Below, piece by piece: positions 44,819-54,753 of a stretch of 64,000 nt of DNA (positions within the stretch are counted from its first letter, which is position 1; each line of letters begins with the position of its first letter). Under the pieces are notes generated by a model. The model made no database searches and was not told the DNA's origin. It saw nothing but the letters and a program-made list of their open reading frames with translations. Made by a program: the position numbers and the translations under genes. Source of the DNA: Halarcobacter anaerophilus (lineage in GTDB: Bacteria > Campylobacterota > Campylobacteria > Campylobacterales > Arcobacteraceae); contig NZ_CP041070.1 in assembly GCF_006459125.1 (NCBI RefSeq), positions 248,001 to 312,000 on the forward strand, in the 5' to 3' direction.

Positions 44819-45013
44819 TTACGCGTTTAACATTGTTTTAACTCTAGATAAATCCGAGTTTGCTATTGTTTGTGGACCTCTAAGATTTCTTTTTCTCTTT
44901 TGAGTCTTTTTTGTTAGAATGTGGCTTCTAAAAGCTGATCCTCTTTTGATAGAACCATTTTTTTTAACTTTAAATCTTTTTAAAGCACTACTAACTGATT
45001 TCATCTTTGGCAT
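44819..45013 (-). CDS. rpmI: Large ribosomal subunit protein bL35
   Basis: 64 residues; [21 protein letters not shown] and the basic [15 protein letters not shown] are typical. Between infC and rplT as usual. Confidence 0.97.
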   Translation of the reverse strand: MPKMKSVSSALKRFKVKKNGSIKRGSAFRSHILTKKTQKRKRNLRGPQTIANSDLSRVKTMLNA

Positions 45014-45127
45014 CGTATAGTTCCTTTCTTATAAATTTGCATTTTCATCTTTATGAAAAAGTGTGAGATTTTACTTAAAAATAACTTAAGTTAAGGTTAA
45101 ATAGTAGTTTTTGAAATATAAAGGGGG

Positions 45128-45161
45128 AAAAGAGAAGAGTGAATAGAAGCTCTTCTCTTTT
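45128..45161 (-). terminator. Hairpin after infC
   Basis: AAAAGAGAAGAG and CTCTTCTCTTTT form a 12-bp stem with a 10-base loop, right after the infC stop. The minus-strand stem ends in TTTT, so it may partly separate infC from rpmI-rplT. Confidence 0.7.
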
Positions 45162-45168
45162 TTATCAG

Positions 45169-45708
45169 TTAGTTTTTTGTTTTTTCAGATTTTGGAGTAA
45201 TATACATATTTACAAATCTTCCCTCTTGCTTAGGTTCAGATTCTCTTACTCCATACTCTTCTAACATAGGCCAAACTCTCTCTAAAACTTCAGTACCAGC
45301 TTCTGGATGAGCCATCTCTCTACCTTTTAAAAAGACTCTGCATTTTACATGGAATCCTTTTTCAAGAAATTCAATGGCATGTTTTACTTTATAGTTAATA
45401 TCATTTTCGGCAATTTTAACAGAAAATTTGACTTCTTTTATAACAATTACTTTTTGTTTTTTCTTAGCCTCTTTTTTCTTTTTTTCTTGCTGATATTTAA
45501 ATTTACCGTAATCCATGATTTTTGCTACAGGAGGTTTGGCATCAGCAGCAATAAGAACTAAGTCTAATCCTAACTCGTCAGCAGTAGATAGGGCATCTCT
45601 TGTTGGAATAATTCCATAATTGGTTCCATCATCACCCATACATCTCACTTCTTTTGCAGTGATTTCCTCATTCATTATTGCTTCTTGTTTTTTAGAATTT
45701 CTACTCAA
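45169..45708 (-). CDS. infC: Translation initiation factor IF-3
   Basis: 179 residues. [20 protein letters not shown] begins the N-domain, and the C-domain has [19 protein letters not shown]. The start is TTG, six bases after GGGAG, overlapping the thrS stop. IF-3 rejects poor start codons, and a non-ATG infC start often allows self-regulation, as AUU does in E. coli. Confidence 0.96.
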   Translation of the reverse strand: MSRNSKKQEAIMNEEITAKEVRCMGDDGTNYGIIPTRDALSTADELGLDLVLIAADAKPPVAKIMDYGKFKYQQEKKKKEAKKKQKVIVIKEVKFSVKIAENDINYKVKHAIEFLEKGFHVKCRVFLKGREMAHPEAGTEVLERVWPMLEEYGVRESEPKQEGRFVNMYITPKSEKTKN

Positions 45709-47513
45709 ATTTTACTCCCTGAATTTATTTGATTTAACATTTTAAAGAACTCGTCTTTACTCATATTTGATTGTTCTCTTTTTCTTCTATTTCTTAGTGC
45801 AACACTTTTATTTTCAACCTCTTCGTCTCCAAGTACGACTATCATAGGTACTCTTTTTTTCTCAGCCATTCTGATTCTTTTATTTAGACTTTCGTTCATA
45901 TCATAAATTTCAGAATCTATTTCATCATATAAAAGCTCTTTTTGTAACTCTTTTGCATACTCAACATGAGGTTGGGCAATAGGTACAAAAATAACTTGCG
46001 TAGGTGCAATTACAAAAGGAAATTCTCCTGCACAGTGTTCAGTTAAAATACCTATAAATCTTTCAAATGAACCTAAAATTGCTCTGTGAATCATAACAGC
46101 TTGTTCTTTTTCACCTTTATCATTTATATAATCGGCTTCAAATCTGCTTGGCAAGTTCATATCTACTTGAACAGTACCGCATTGCCATTTTCTTCCGATT
46201 GCATCTAAGATTTTAATATCGATTTTAGGACCGTAGAAAGCTCCTCCACCTTCATCAATTCCGTAATTAATACCTTTTTCATCTAATGCATCCATTATTC
46301 CTTTGGTAGTTTTTTCCCAAAAGATATCATCTCCGATTGCTTTTTCAGGTTTTGTCGATACTTCGATTTCATATTTAAAATCAAATAAGTTAAGTAAAGA
46401 GTCGACAAATTCTAAAACTTCAAAAATCACCTCTTTTATTTGATCTTGTGTACAGAAAATATGTGCATCATCTTGAGTAAACTCTCTTACTCTAAAAAGT
46501 CCATGCATCGCTCCACTCATTTCATGTCTGTGAACTACACCGTATTCAAAAAGTTTTTTCGGTAAGTCTTTATATGAAACTATACTGTTTTTAAATATTT
46601 GAATATGTCCTACGCAGTTCATAGGTTTGATACCGTACTCTTGTTCATCAATAGTGGTAAAATACATATTCTCTTTATAATTTTGATAGTGTCCTGAAAT
46701 TTTCCACATATCTGATTTTAGTATTTCCGGACCACGTACGGGTTCATAACCTCTTACTCTATGAGCTTTATATAAAAGTTTTTCAAGCTTTCCTCTAAGT
46801 CTTGCTCCGTTTGGAAGCCACAAGGGAAGACCTGCTCCTATATCATCATTAAAAGCAAAAAGTTCTAATTCTGCTCCAAGTTTTCTATGGTCTCTTTTTT
46901 TAGCTTCTTCAAGCATTCTAATATAATCGTTTAGCTCTTTTTTATCAAAGAATGCTATTCCGTAGATTCTTGTAATCATCTCATTTTTTTCATCACCGCC
47001 AAGATAAGCTCCTGCTACTCTTGTAAGTTTAAATGCTCTGATCATTCTAGTATTAGGAAGGTGTGGACCTCTACATAAATCTTCAAAATCACCTTGCTTG
47101 TACAAGGTTAAGGTATCATCGGTAATATTTTGTAAAACAGCCTGTTTTAATTCATCTTTCGCAAATTTTTCTAGTATCTCTTCTCTGGTCGTTTCGTATC
47201 TTTGAATAGGAAGCTTTCTATTAGCTATCTCTTTCATTTTCTTTTCAATTTTCGGTAAATCTTCGTCAGTAATTTTTGATTCTACTTTAAAATCGTAATA
47301 AAATCCCTCTTTTACAACCGGACCTACGAAAAATTTTGCTTCTGGATATAACTCTTTGATAGCTTGTGCCATCATGTGAGCACATGAGTGTCTAAGTATT
47401 TCTAGAGACTCAGGGGAATTGTCTGCTTTGATAACATCACCTTGGATGTTTAAAGCCTCAGCAGTTTGAAGGTCATATATTTGACCATCACTTAATATAC
47501 CAATTGGTTCCAA
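45705..47513 (-). CDS. thrS: Threonyl-tRNA synthetase
   Basis: 602 residues, somewhat shorter than E. coli ThrS because the TGS domain is reduced to about 50 residues. The editing domain [18 protein letters not shown], the zinc site MNCVGH and class II motifs [20 protein letters not shown] and [12 protein letters not shown] are intact. First gene of the cluster. Confidence 0.97.
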   Translation of the reverse strand: MEPIGILSDGQIYDLQTAEALNIQGDVIKADNSPESLEILRHSCAHMMAQAIKELYPEAKFFVGPVVKEGFYYDFKVESKITDEDLPKIEKKMKEIANRKLPIQRYETTREEILEKFAKDELKQAVLQNITDDTLTLYKQGDFEDLCRGPHLPNTRMIRAFKLTRVAGAYLGGDEKNEMITRIYGIAFFDKKELNDYIRMLEEAKKRDHRKLGAELELFAFNDDIGAGLPLWLPNGARLRGKLEKLLYKAHRVRGYEPVRGPEILKSDMWKISGHYQNYKENMYFTTIDEQEYGIKPMNCVGHIQIFKNSIVSYKDLPKKLFEYGVVHRHEMSGAMHGLFRVREFTQDDAHIFCTQDQIKEVIFEVLEFVDSLLNLFDFKYEIEVSTKPEKAIGDDIFWEKTTKGIMDALDEKGINYGIDEGGGAFYGPKIDIKILDAIGRKWQCGTVQVDMNLPSRFEADYINDKGEKEQAVMIHRAILGSFERFIGILTEHCAGEFPFVIAPTQVIFVPIAQPHVEYAKELQKELLYDEIDSEIYDMNESLNKRIRMAEKKRVPMIVVLGDEEVENKSVALRNRRKREQSNMSKDEFFKMLNQINSGSKI

Positions 47514-47621
47514 TAATTTCCTTTCCTTTTAGTTTTTTTAAAAATTTGTACATTTTATCGCATTTGCACTTAAAAGTAATCTTAAGTGCTATTTTTTAAT
47601 ATAATTTTGTTAGAATATAGC

Positions 47622-48134
47622 ATGATTTTAAACTTATCTCAAATAAAAACCGAAGCTTTATTACTTTTTTGCAAAGATCTGATTGAGTCTTATATTAACA
47701 AAGATGATATCGATTTTAATATTGATAAAGAGATAAACAGTTATATAAATGAAACTTCCCATGAGTTTTTAAAACAGCTTAAACTAATAACTTTTCCCAA
47801 CGATTATTATATGAAAAATAGAAATCATTATAGAATCAAAGCAGTTTTAAAAGCTTATAATTTTATAAATAAAGAGTTAGACAAAGAGCTAAAAAAAGGA
47901 AAAGTCTTTAATCCTTCTATGCTCTATTTCTCTCTTTTAGCTGTTTGGTTTAAAGAGTTAAATAAAGAAGCAAACTCCAAACAATATATATACTTTACAA
48001 TCTATCCGTATGCAAATGTTTATGATAAATTGTTAATTAATATCAAAGATGAAAAATTTAAATTAATTAATATTGCAATGTTGGAAATTGCCGAAAAAGT
48101 TATATTAGAACTGGATAAAATATCTTTTAAATAA
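47622..48134 (+). CDS. Hypothetical protein
   Basis: 170 residues from the ATG at 47622 (MILNLSQIKTEALL); an in-frame ATG at 47586 overlaps promoter-like sequence and lacks a ribosome-binding site. Soluble and helical, Lys/Asn/Ile-rich with no motif I know. Divergent from thrS and closed by a hairpin shared with the porin gene. Confidence 0.6.
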   Translation: MILNLSQIKTEALLLFCKDLIESYINKDDIDFNIDKEINSYINETSHEFLKQLKLITFPNDYYMKNRNHYRIKAVLKAYNFINKELDKELKKGKVFNPSMLYFSLLAVWFKELNKEANSKQYIYFTIYPYANVYDKLLINIKDEKFKLINIAMLEIAEKVILELDKISFK

Positions 48135-48155
48135 AAGAGGAGAACCTCTTTTATT
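48130..48155. terminator. Terminator between the hypothetical gene and the porin
   Basis: AATAAAAGAGG and CCTCTTTTATT pair around AGAA. The upstream stop codon lies in the stem; both directions have A/T tracts. Confidence 0.8.
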
Positions 48156-48161
48156 TTAGTA

Positions 48162-49808
48162 TTAGAATCTATATCTTACGTATGCTGTAATACTTTGTGC
48201 TTTTTCAATAGCACTTGGTACATCTTCTATATCGAAAGGTTTACCATCATATCCAAAGAATGAGTTACTTCCTGTATAATCATATTTCATATATAGGTAA
48301 CTTAAATGCCAACTTAAAGAATTAGTAATTTTTTGGTTTCTATAAACTTCCCAAGCATCACCTCTTGTAGCAATTTTACTTCCTGCAAAAGTATCTTCAC
48401 CGTATGTCATAGGTCTCCAATATTGAGAACCGTGGTTAAATTCAAGACCGATTCTTGCTGTATCCGGTGTTAAAAGACATGGAGCATCTACCCCTAACCA
48501 GTAAGAGTAACCTGTTTTTGACTCATCTGAACCTAACATTCCTCCTGATGTACCACTTGGGTTTGTTCTTGTCATAGCAAATGAAGTAAAGAATTTTGTA
48601 TCATCTAAATAATCAGAAATACCGTCACCTATACCGTCAACTTTAAATAAGACAGTTGCCATATCCATATCTCCAACATCCTTAAATGATGGACTTGCTG
48701 CATTTAGACTGAAAGCAGCATCGTTCAGACTTGAAAGTGTGGCACTACCAGTTTTATAACTATTATAAGTAGTTTGATAGTTTTGATATGCTCCCATAAA
48801 CTGGTTGTAAGATGTTTCGTCAAATCCAATTAAGTTCCATGCATGAGCATATTGCATATGAACAGAGTATTGACCGTCATCATATGGAACGGCAATAAAT
48901 CCTAACATATCAACATCTTCATTTTTAGTATCGTCTTTTGAGTATGCGTCTCCAAACATATCAAATCTAGGAGTTGCATTTGTAAGACCTCTACCTCCAC
49001 AAATTTTAAACCAAGAACCTGTAAATCCAGTAACTTTTTCTGTATCCATTTTAAATGAGAATCCATCAAACTCTACATTTACAAGGTGTGATAATGGAGA
49101 TTTTCTTTTTTGATCGTCTCTTACATTAATACCCAGTCCATCTGTTGAAGGTCTTCTCCCGACTGATACTGTCCAAGGAATATCTGCACCAAATAGAGTT
49201 TTATCTGTATATAACCAATAAGCTTCTTTAACTTTAAGTTCATTATCTAAAGCATTCTCATTTGTAACCCAGTCAAAGTCTGCATATCCTGGATTCGTAT
49301 TAGATTGGCTATGATCAGCACTATCACCAAACGCTTTATTATATGATAATAAACCGTGGAAAATTGAATTATCATCAGGTTTATAAGCCATACCTAACCA
49401 AAGTCTGTTTGTCATAAGGTTACTATTTCTAGATTTTGAACCATCTGAATGTTTATATTGGATATTATCAACTCGTGTTCTAAAGTCGACATCCCATTTA
49501 ATATTGTCACCTGCACTTTGAATTTTAGCAGCTTTTGCAGTTCTGTCAATTCGACTAACTTTTTTCTCTAACTTTTTGAATCTTTCATCGCTAACAGTAA
49601 CAGGTGTTTCACCTTTCATCATTTTTTCTAATGATTCTTTATTTGCTTTTGATGTAGATTCCGTAGCACCTACTTTACTCTCCAATGCTGAGATTTGAGC
49701 TTTTAAAGCTTCAATTTGTTTCATCAAATCTTCTTGTGAAATAGTTGAAGCAAAACTTGAACTCCACATCGCAGCTATCGCACTTAATGCAATAATTGAT
49801 CTTTTCAT
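48162..49808 (-). CDS. Outer-membrane porin-like protein (DUF3373)
   Basis: 548 residues. A signal peptide (SIIALSAIAAMWSSSFAS) precedes a coiled-coil (residues about 25-90, LMKQIEALKAQISALESK) and a β-barrel that ends with ITAYVRYRF, the terminal aromatic expected of outer-membrane proteins. It fits the DUF3373 family of ε-proteobacteria and Shewanella. Substrate unknown. It is preceded by an operator-like motif also found in the cytochrome/molybdoenzyme region. Confidence 0.82.
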   Translation of the reverse strand: MKRSIIALSAIAAMWSSSFASTISQEDLMKQIEALKAQISALESKVGATESTSKANKESLEKMMKGETPVTVSDERFKKLEKKVSRIDRTAKAAKIQSAGDNIKWDVDFRTRVDNIQYKHSDGSKSRNSNLMTNRLWLGMAYKPDDNSIFHGLLSYNKAFGDSADHSQSNTNPGYADFDWVTNENALDNELKVKEAYWLYTDKTLFGADIPWTVSVGRRPSTDGLGINVRDDQKRKSPLSHLVNVEFDGFSFKMDTEKVTGFTGSWFKICGGRGLTNATPRFDMFGDAYSKDDTKNEDVDMLGFIAVPYDDGQYSVHMQYAHAWNLIGFDETSYNQFMGAYQNYQTTYNSYKTGSATLSSLNDAAFSLNAASPSFKDVGDMDMATVLFKVDGIGDGISDYLDDTKFFTSFAMTRTNPSGTSGGMLGSDESKTGYSYWLGVDAPCLLTPDTARIGLEFNHGSQYWRPMTYGEDTFAGSKIATRGDAWEVYRNQKITNSLSWHLSYLYMKYDYTGSNSFFGYDGKPFDIEDVPSAIEKAQSITAYVRYRF

Positions 49809-49871
49809 TTTCCATCCTTGTATAAAAGTTTAAATGTATTATATACTTTATAATATTAAGTGAATATTAAG

Positions 49872-49889
49872 TATGAATAATCATTCACT
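49872..49889 (-). promoter_or_regulatory. Operator-like palindrome upstream of the porin gene
   Basis: TATGAAT-AATC-ATTCACT; the outer pair is lost but TGAAT-N4-ATTCA is kept, with the same spacing as the sites at 37411 and 38627. It lies 64 bases before the porin ATG. Confidence 0.5.
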
Positions 49890-49933
49890 ATATAAATTGA
49901 ACTTATATTACGTAAACTCAATTTTAAATAAAC

Positions 49934-49975
49934 AAAAAAAAGGGGAAATAAGATTAACTTATTTTCCCCTTTTTT
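49934..49975 (-). terminator. Terminator between the cytochrome-like gene and the porin
   Basis: AAAAAGGGGAAATAAG and CTTATTTTCCCCTTTTTT pair around ATTAA, with A/T tracts on both sides. Confidence 0.88.
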
Positions 49976-49999
49976 GCTGTTATTATTAAAACTAATAGA

Positions 50000-50323
50000 T
50001 TAACAAGATGGTACGTTTCCTGAATCATTTGCATATTCATATGAGAAATCATAGATATGAGGAAGCCATTTATCTTTAATGTCACTCTCTTTTACATTTG
50101 GACAAATTTTCATTAATTCTTCTTTGAATTTACCGTTTGCGTTAATTTCTTCCCATTCTGCTTGAGAATGTTTTGCAGCAAATTTAGCACCATTGAAACC
50201 ACAAGCTTTTTTAAACTTCTTAATAAACAGTTTTTGACCCTTTACAGCGTCTGCTGAAGCTGTTGTTGAAGCAACTCCAAGAATTAGCATACTTGCTAAT
50301 ACGATTTTTAATAATTTACTCAT
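50000..50323 (-). CDS. Periplasmic cytochrome-like protein lacking CxxCH
   Basis: 107 residues with a signal peptide (ILGVASTTASA at the end). VKGQKLFIKKFKKACGFNGAKFAAKHSQAEW looks like a class-I cytochrome c opening, but CxxCH is replaced by a single C...H twelve residues apart (CGFNGAKFAAKH). A second Cys is in KICPNV and a third at the C-terminus, so disulfides are possible. I recall similar ε-proteobacterial proteins with the same loss. Haem binding is doubtful. Confidence 0.7.
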   Translation of the reverse strand: MSKLLKIVLASMLILGVASTTASADAVKGQKLFIKKFKKACGFNGAKFAAKHSQAEWEEINANGKFKEELMKICPNVKESDIKDKWLPHIYDFSYEYANDSGNVPSC

Positions 50324-50413
50324 TATTTATCTCCTAATAAAAATTCTGCTACAATTATATCAAATGAAAATAAAAAATATCTTATAAAAATGATAAGAAA
50401 AAGTGAATTTTGT

Positions 50414-51742
50414 ATGAAATATTATCTCTTAAAAGCCATTGTGACATATTTGTGTCAGAATACCCGTAAAATCAAGTTTATAAAAAGAATATCGAACAAT
50501 ACTATTATAATTGAATTTAATAATAAAGAGTTTACATACTTTGATATGACAAAAGGCAAAAGTCTTATATATAAAAGAAAAGAATCTTTAAAAGCAAAAA
50601 AAGATTTTAATGCTCCTTTTGACGTGATTTTACAAAAAAGGTTTAATAATTCAATTATTGAAAACATTGAGTTATATAATAATGACAAAGTAATAAATAT
50701 AAAAGTGAACTCTTCTTCGTCTTATAAAAAGCTAACGACTATTCTACAACTAGAGTTTACGGGTAAACATACCAATATAATTATCTTAGATGAGAACAGA
50801 GTCGTATTAGAAGCTCTTAGACATATTGACGAGTTTGCATCAAGCAGAGTTGTTAAAGTAGGAACAAAACTTGAAGAGATTCCCAAAGTAGATATTGTTT
50901 TTAAAGAGCAGGAAGTAGAAAATATTGAAGAAAAACTTTATGCAATTTATGAAGAGTTGGAAAAGAAAAACTTAGAAAACTATAGAAAACAGAAAATTAC
51001 GCAAATTTCAAAAAAGTTAAAAAAGCTGGAAAAAATAGTAAAAACTTTACCTTTAAAAGAGAACTTAGAAAAAGAGTCACAAGAGTTATATAACAACGGT
51101 AATCTTATCTTAAATAACTTATATAAAATAAAGCCGTATCAAAAAAGCTTGCTTACAGATGATTTTTCAGGAAACGAAGTTGAAATAATTCTTGATAATA
51201 AAATACCTGCATCAAGATATGCAAATGAACTTTTCAAAAAAGCAAAAAGACTAAAACAAAAAGCAAACAATATAAAAATAGAAAAAGGAAATCTAGAAGA
51301 GAAAATAGATTTTCTAAATAGAATGATAAATAATCTTCAAAAAGCAGTCTCAATAGATGAAATGGAGTTTTTAGTTCCTAAAAAACAAAAAAATCAAACA
51401 AAAACTAAAAAAAGCCAACATTTTGAAAGTTTCTTCTTTGAAGGTTATAAGATAATGCTAGGAACCAGCGAGAGAGAAAATATTTTCCTTTTGCATAATG
51501 CAAAAGCGAGTGATTTTTGGTTTCATCTAAAAGACAGACCCTCTTCTCATGTAATAGTGCAAAACAGCAAAAAAACATTGCCTGAAAGCGTAATCATAAA
51601 AGCAGCAACAATTTGTGCCCAATTTTCAACTGATTTTTCAGGCACTTATGAAGTAGACTATACCCAAAGAAGAAACGTAAAAATACAAAACGGAGCAAAT
51701 GTCCTTTATAATCCTTATACGACAATAAATATAAAAATATAA
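50414..51742 (+). CDS. NFACT-family (RqcH/Tae2/FbpA-like) RNA-binding protein
   Basis: 442 residues from ATG 50414 (MKYYLLKAIVTYLCQNTRK); the ATG at 50390 is in frame but unlike the family start. An NFACT-N domain precedes a long coiled-coil (about 180-330) and the NFACT-R domain KASDFWFHLKDRPSSHVI with YEVDYTQRRNVK. In other bacteria such proteins tag stalled nascent chains on 50S subunits. It is shorter than RqcH. Confidence 0.85.
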   Translation: MKYYLLKAIVTYLCQNTRKIKFIKRISNNTIIIEFNNKEFTYFDMTKGKSLIYKRKESLKAKKDFNAPFDVILQKRFNNSIIENIELYNNDKVINIKVNSSSSYKKLTTILQLEFTGKHTNIIILDENRVVLEALRHIDEFASSRVVKVGTKLEEIPKVDIVFKEQEVENIEEKLYAIYEELEKKNLENYRKQKITQISKKLKKLEKIVKTLPLKENLEKESQELYNNGNLILNNLYKIKPYQKSLLTDDFSGNEVEIILDNKIPASRYANELFKKAKRLKQKANNIKIEKGNLEEKIDFLNRMINNLQKAVSIDEMEFLVPKKQKNQTKTKKSQHFESFFFEGYKIMLGTSERENIFLLHNAKASDFWFHLKDRPSSHVIVQNSKKTLPESVIIKAATICAQFSTDFSGTYEVDYTQRRNVKIQNGANVLYNPYTTINIKI

Positions 51743-51822
51743 ATAATAATTAATTTTATAAATATGATAAAAGTTAAGAGTGCTTTTGATAAAATAATTT
51801 AAGTATTTTTTTAGGAGAAAGA

Positions 51823-52599
51823 ATGAATAAAATAAAAAGTATTGGATTAAGCGTAGCCGTTGCGGCATTATTTTTTTCGGGATGTGCAACAACAGAATTA
51901 CAAACTAATGCGAAAATGACACAAAGTATTTTTGTAAATCCGGTAGCTAAAAATAAAAGAATAATTTTTGTATCAAGTAGAAATACAAGCGGCAAAAATA
52001 TAAATTTAGAGAGTTCGATTTTATCTCAATTAAAAGCAAAAGGATACAAAATTGTTGATGATCCTGAACAAGCAACATATATCTTAATGCTGAATGTTTT
52101 ATATTGTGATAAAAAACAAGAAAGTAATGCTGCAGGAGGAGCTCTAGCAGCAGGTGCAGCAGGAGCAGGTGTTGCAGGATATAATACAAGAAGTGCGGGA
52201 AGTACTATTGGAGTCGGTTTAGGAACAGCCTTAATTGGTGGACTTATATCAAAAGCTTTGGAAGATACCATTTATCAAATGCAAGTAGATATACTTATTA
52301 GAGAAAAAGCAAAAGGCAAAGTGTATACTTCTACAGGAAACTTAAGTGGACAAGCAAATGTGAATGATTCGACAAAAGCAGGATTTTTAAACGGTTTTGG
52401 AGGTTCTGTAAGAAATACAAATGCGACAGGACAATTAAATTCAAATATGGCTAATAGCTCTGCTCAACATTACGAAACAAACTATATTGAACATAGAACA
52501 ATGTTATTTGCTGAAGCAACAAAAATGGATTTAACTTTAGAAGAAGCAACGCCTATTTTAGAAAAACAAATTTCAAGTCAAATTACGGGATTATTCTAA
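51823..52599 (+). CDS. TraT-like outer-membrane lipoprotein
   Basis: 258 residues. Lipobox ALFFSGC with Cys at 21. KMTQSIFVNPVAKNKRIIFV, GVAGYNTRSAGSTIGVGLG and LTLEEATPILEKQISSQITGLF match TraT of the F plasmid along its length. TraT gives surface exclusion and serum resistance; a chromosomal copy without tra genes probably has an envelope role. The ATG follows AGGAGAAAGA. Confidence 0.88.
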   Translation: MNKIKSIGLSVAVAALFFSGCATTELQTNAKMTQSIFVNPVAKNKRIIFVSSRNTSGKNINLESSILSQLKAKGYKIVDDPEQATYILMLNVLYCDKKQESNAAGGALAAGAAGAGVAGYNTRSAGSTIGVGLGTALIGGLISKALEDTIYQMQVDILIREKAKGKVYTSTGNLSGQANVNDSTKAGFLNGFGGSVRNTNATGQLNSNMANSSAQHYETNYIEHRTMLFAEATKMDLTLEEATPILEKQISSQITGLF

Positions 52600-52625
52600 A
52601 AATTTAATCAAAAGCCAAACTTTAG

Positions 52626-52631
52626 TATAAT
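52626..52631 (+). promoter_or_regulatory. -10 element before cdsA
   Basis: TATAAT in TTTAGTATAATCTTAATTC, 32 bases before the cdsA ATG. It could start the long cdsA-thiG gene chain. Confidence 0.5.
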
Positions 52632-52662
52632 CTTAATTCACAATAAATAATTTAGGTTTAAA

Positions 52663-53421
52663 ATGAAAGATATTATAAAATCGAGTTCTACAAGGATAAA
52701 AACAGGTATTGCTTTATTAATTGCTATTTTAATAATAGGATTTATTGATTCTTTTTTTATTATGTGGCTTCTGTTTGGAGGATTACTTGTAATCTCAATA
52801 AATGAATCTCAAAAGCTTTATGATATGAAAGTTGATTCAATATATTTTTATGTGGGAATAATTTGGTTTATTGCATATTTTTATCCTTATGCTGAGGATT
52901 TAGTTTTTGTTGCTGCGATTGTTTTTGCTTCAATTTTAGCTTATAGTAAAAATTTGGATAAAAAAATATTTTTACCTCTTATGTATCCTACAGCCTCTTT
53001 TTTGTTTTTATTAACTTTATACTATGAATACGGTGTTATGTCTTTACTTTGGCTTTTGGTAATAGTAGCTGGAGCTGATGTCGGAGCATATTTCGTAGGT
53101 AAAAGTATAGGTAAAACAAAATTCTGTGAAACAAGTCCTAATAAGACAGTTGAAGGTGTTTTAGGAGGTCTTGTGGTTGCAACTATTTTAGGTATTATTT
53201 TTGCTATTGACAATATCTCACTTCTTGGTGCAATCATAATCTCTTTAGTAGTTGCTTTAGCTTCTGTTTTCGGTGATCTTTTTGAAAGTTATTTAAAAAG
53301 AGAAGCAGGAGTAAAAGACAGCGGAGATATTCTTCCAGGACACGGAGGAATATTAGATAGAACAGACGGATATTTGTTTGGAGGCGTAATGATGTTGGTG
53401 ATTTTGAGAGCTGTATTGTGA
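52663..53421 (+). CDS. cdsA: Phosphatidate cytidylyltransferase
   Basis: 252 residues, about seven helices. SVFGDLFESYLKREAGVKDS with GHGGILDRTDGYLFGG is the CDP-diglyceride synthase signature. It makes CDP-diacylglycerol for phospholipids. Overlaps dxr by 4 bases (GTGA). Confidence 0.96.
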   Translation: MKDIIKSSSTRIKTGIALLIAILIIGFIDSFFIMWLLFGGLLVISINESQKLYDMKVDSIYFYVGIIWFIAYFYPYAEDLVFVAAIVFASILAYSKNLDKKIFLPLMYPTASFLFLLTLYYEYGVMSLLWLLVIVAGADVGAYFVGKSIGKTKFCETSPNKTVEGVLGGLVVATILGIIFAIDNISLLGAIIISLVVALASVFGDLFESYLKREAGVKDSGDILPGHGGILDRTDGYLFGGVMMLVILRAVL

Positions 53422-54485
53422 TTGTTTTAGGCAGTACAGGTTCAATTGGCGTAAATACATTAAATATAGCAAGAAAATTTAACTTAAATATAGAGGCACT
53501 TGTTGCCGGAACAAATATTGAACTTTTAAATAAGCAAATAAAAGAGTTTAATCCCAAAAAAGTCGTAATAGCAAATCAAAAAGATATTTCAAGGGTAAAT
53601 CATTCAAATGTCGGTTTTGGCGAAAAAGATATTTTAGAACTTATAGAAAATAGTGAATCAAAAACCGTAGTAAATGCTCTTGTAGGATTTTTAGGTCTTA
53701 GACCGACTCTTAAAGCAATAGAGTGTAAGAAAAAAATTGCTTTGGCAAATAAAGAGTCTTTGGTTGTTGCAGGAAAATTTATAGACCAAAGTAGATTAAG
53801 CCCGATTGATTCCGAACATTTTGGACTTTGGTACCTTCTTCAAAATAAAAAAATCTCTTCTATGACAATAACGGCAAGCGGAGGATCTTTTAGAGATTAT
53901 CCTTTAGAAAAGCTTTCTTGTGTTTCAGTTAAAGAGGCACTTAACCATCCTAACTGGTCAATGGGGAATAAAATCACGATTGACAGTGCAACTATGACAA
54001 ATAAAATGTTTGAATTAATAGAAGCAGCGTGGCTTTTTAATACAAGAAAAGTTGATGCAATAATAGAAACAAAATCTTTGATTCATGCTTTTGTAAATTT
54101 TGAAGACGGAAGTACTACGGCTCATATTGCAAATGCTTCAATGCAGCTTCCAATAGCCTATGCAATCTTAGAAAAATGCAATGAGCAGATATTAAAACCC
54201 GTAAATCTCTTAGAAGTCGGAAATCTAGAGTTTAAAGAAATAGAAACAAACAGATATCCTATTTGGGAGATAAAAGATGAGGTTTTAAACAATCTTGATT
54301 TAGGGCTTATCTTAAATGCTGCAAATGAAGTTGCTGTTTCAAAATTTTTAAAAGGTCAAATAGGATTTTTAGATATTTCAAAAATTACTTTAAAAGCTTT
54401 AAATAAATTTAATGCTCTTAAAGCTAACTCTATAGAAGAGATTTTTGAAATAGATAAAGAGGTGAGAAACTATTGTGACTCTTGA
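53418..54485 (+). CDS. dxr: 1-deoxy-D-xylulose-5-phosphate reductoisomerase
   Basis: 355 residues from a GTG start. NADPH loop VLGSTGSIGVNTL, NKESLVVAG, DSEHFGLW and HPNWSMGNKITIDSATM. It commits DXP to isoprenoid synthesis (MEP pathway). Confidence 0.96.
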   Translation: MIVLGSTGSIGVNTLNIARKFNLNIEALVAGTNIELLNKQIKEFNPKKVVIANQKDISRVNHSNVGFGEKDILELIENSESKTVVNALVGFLGLRPTLKAIECKKKIALANKESLVVAGKFIDQSRLSPIDSEHFGLWYLLQNKKISSMTITASGGSFRDYPLEKLSCVSVKEALNHPNWSMGNKITIDSATMTNKMFELIEAAWLFNTRKVDAIIETKSLIHAFVNFEDGSTTAHIANASMQLPIAYAILEKCNEQILKPVNLLEVGNLEFKEIETNRYPIWEIKDEVLNNLDLGLILNAANEVAVSKFLKGQIGFLDISKITLKALNKFNALKANSIEEIFEIDKEVRNYCDS

Positions 54486-54753
54486 TTTACTAATTCCGTT
54501 TATAATATTAATCGTACTTGTTGTATATCTGATTTATACACGAAATAGATTTGAAAAGAAGATTGTTAATATTTATGAAGATAAGTTTGAGCAATGGAAA
54601 AAGAGTAGTTCAAACAGTAATGAAGATAAAAAAGAGTGTAAGGAACTTGTTGGATTAATTTATAAAGAAGGGTATAATATAACAATTGAACTTTTAGATA
54701 AAAGTGTATCATCTACGATACAACGGGGAAAGTTTAAAATAAAGGATAGATGA
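54475..54753 (+). CDS. Small single-pass membrane protein
   Basis: 92 residues from GTG 54475 within the dxr tail. One N-terminal helix (about 4-22, LIPFIILIVLVVYLIYTRN) with a charged cytoplasmic tail. Unknown, coupled to dxr and to the next gene by overlaps. Confidence 0.55.
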   Translation: MTLDLLIPFIILIVLVVYLIYTRNRFEKKIVNIYEDKFEQWKKSSSNSNEDKKECKELVGLIYKEGYNITIELLDKSVSSTIQRGKFKIKDR

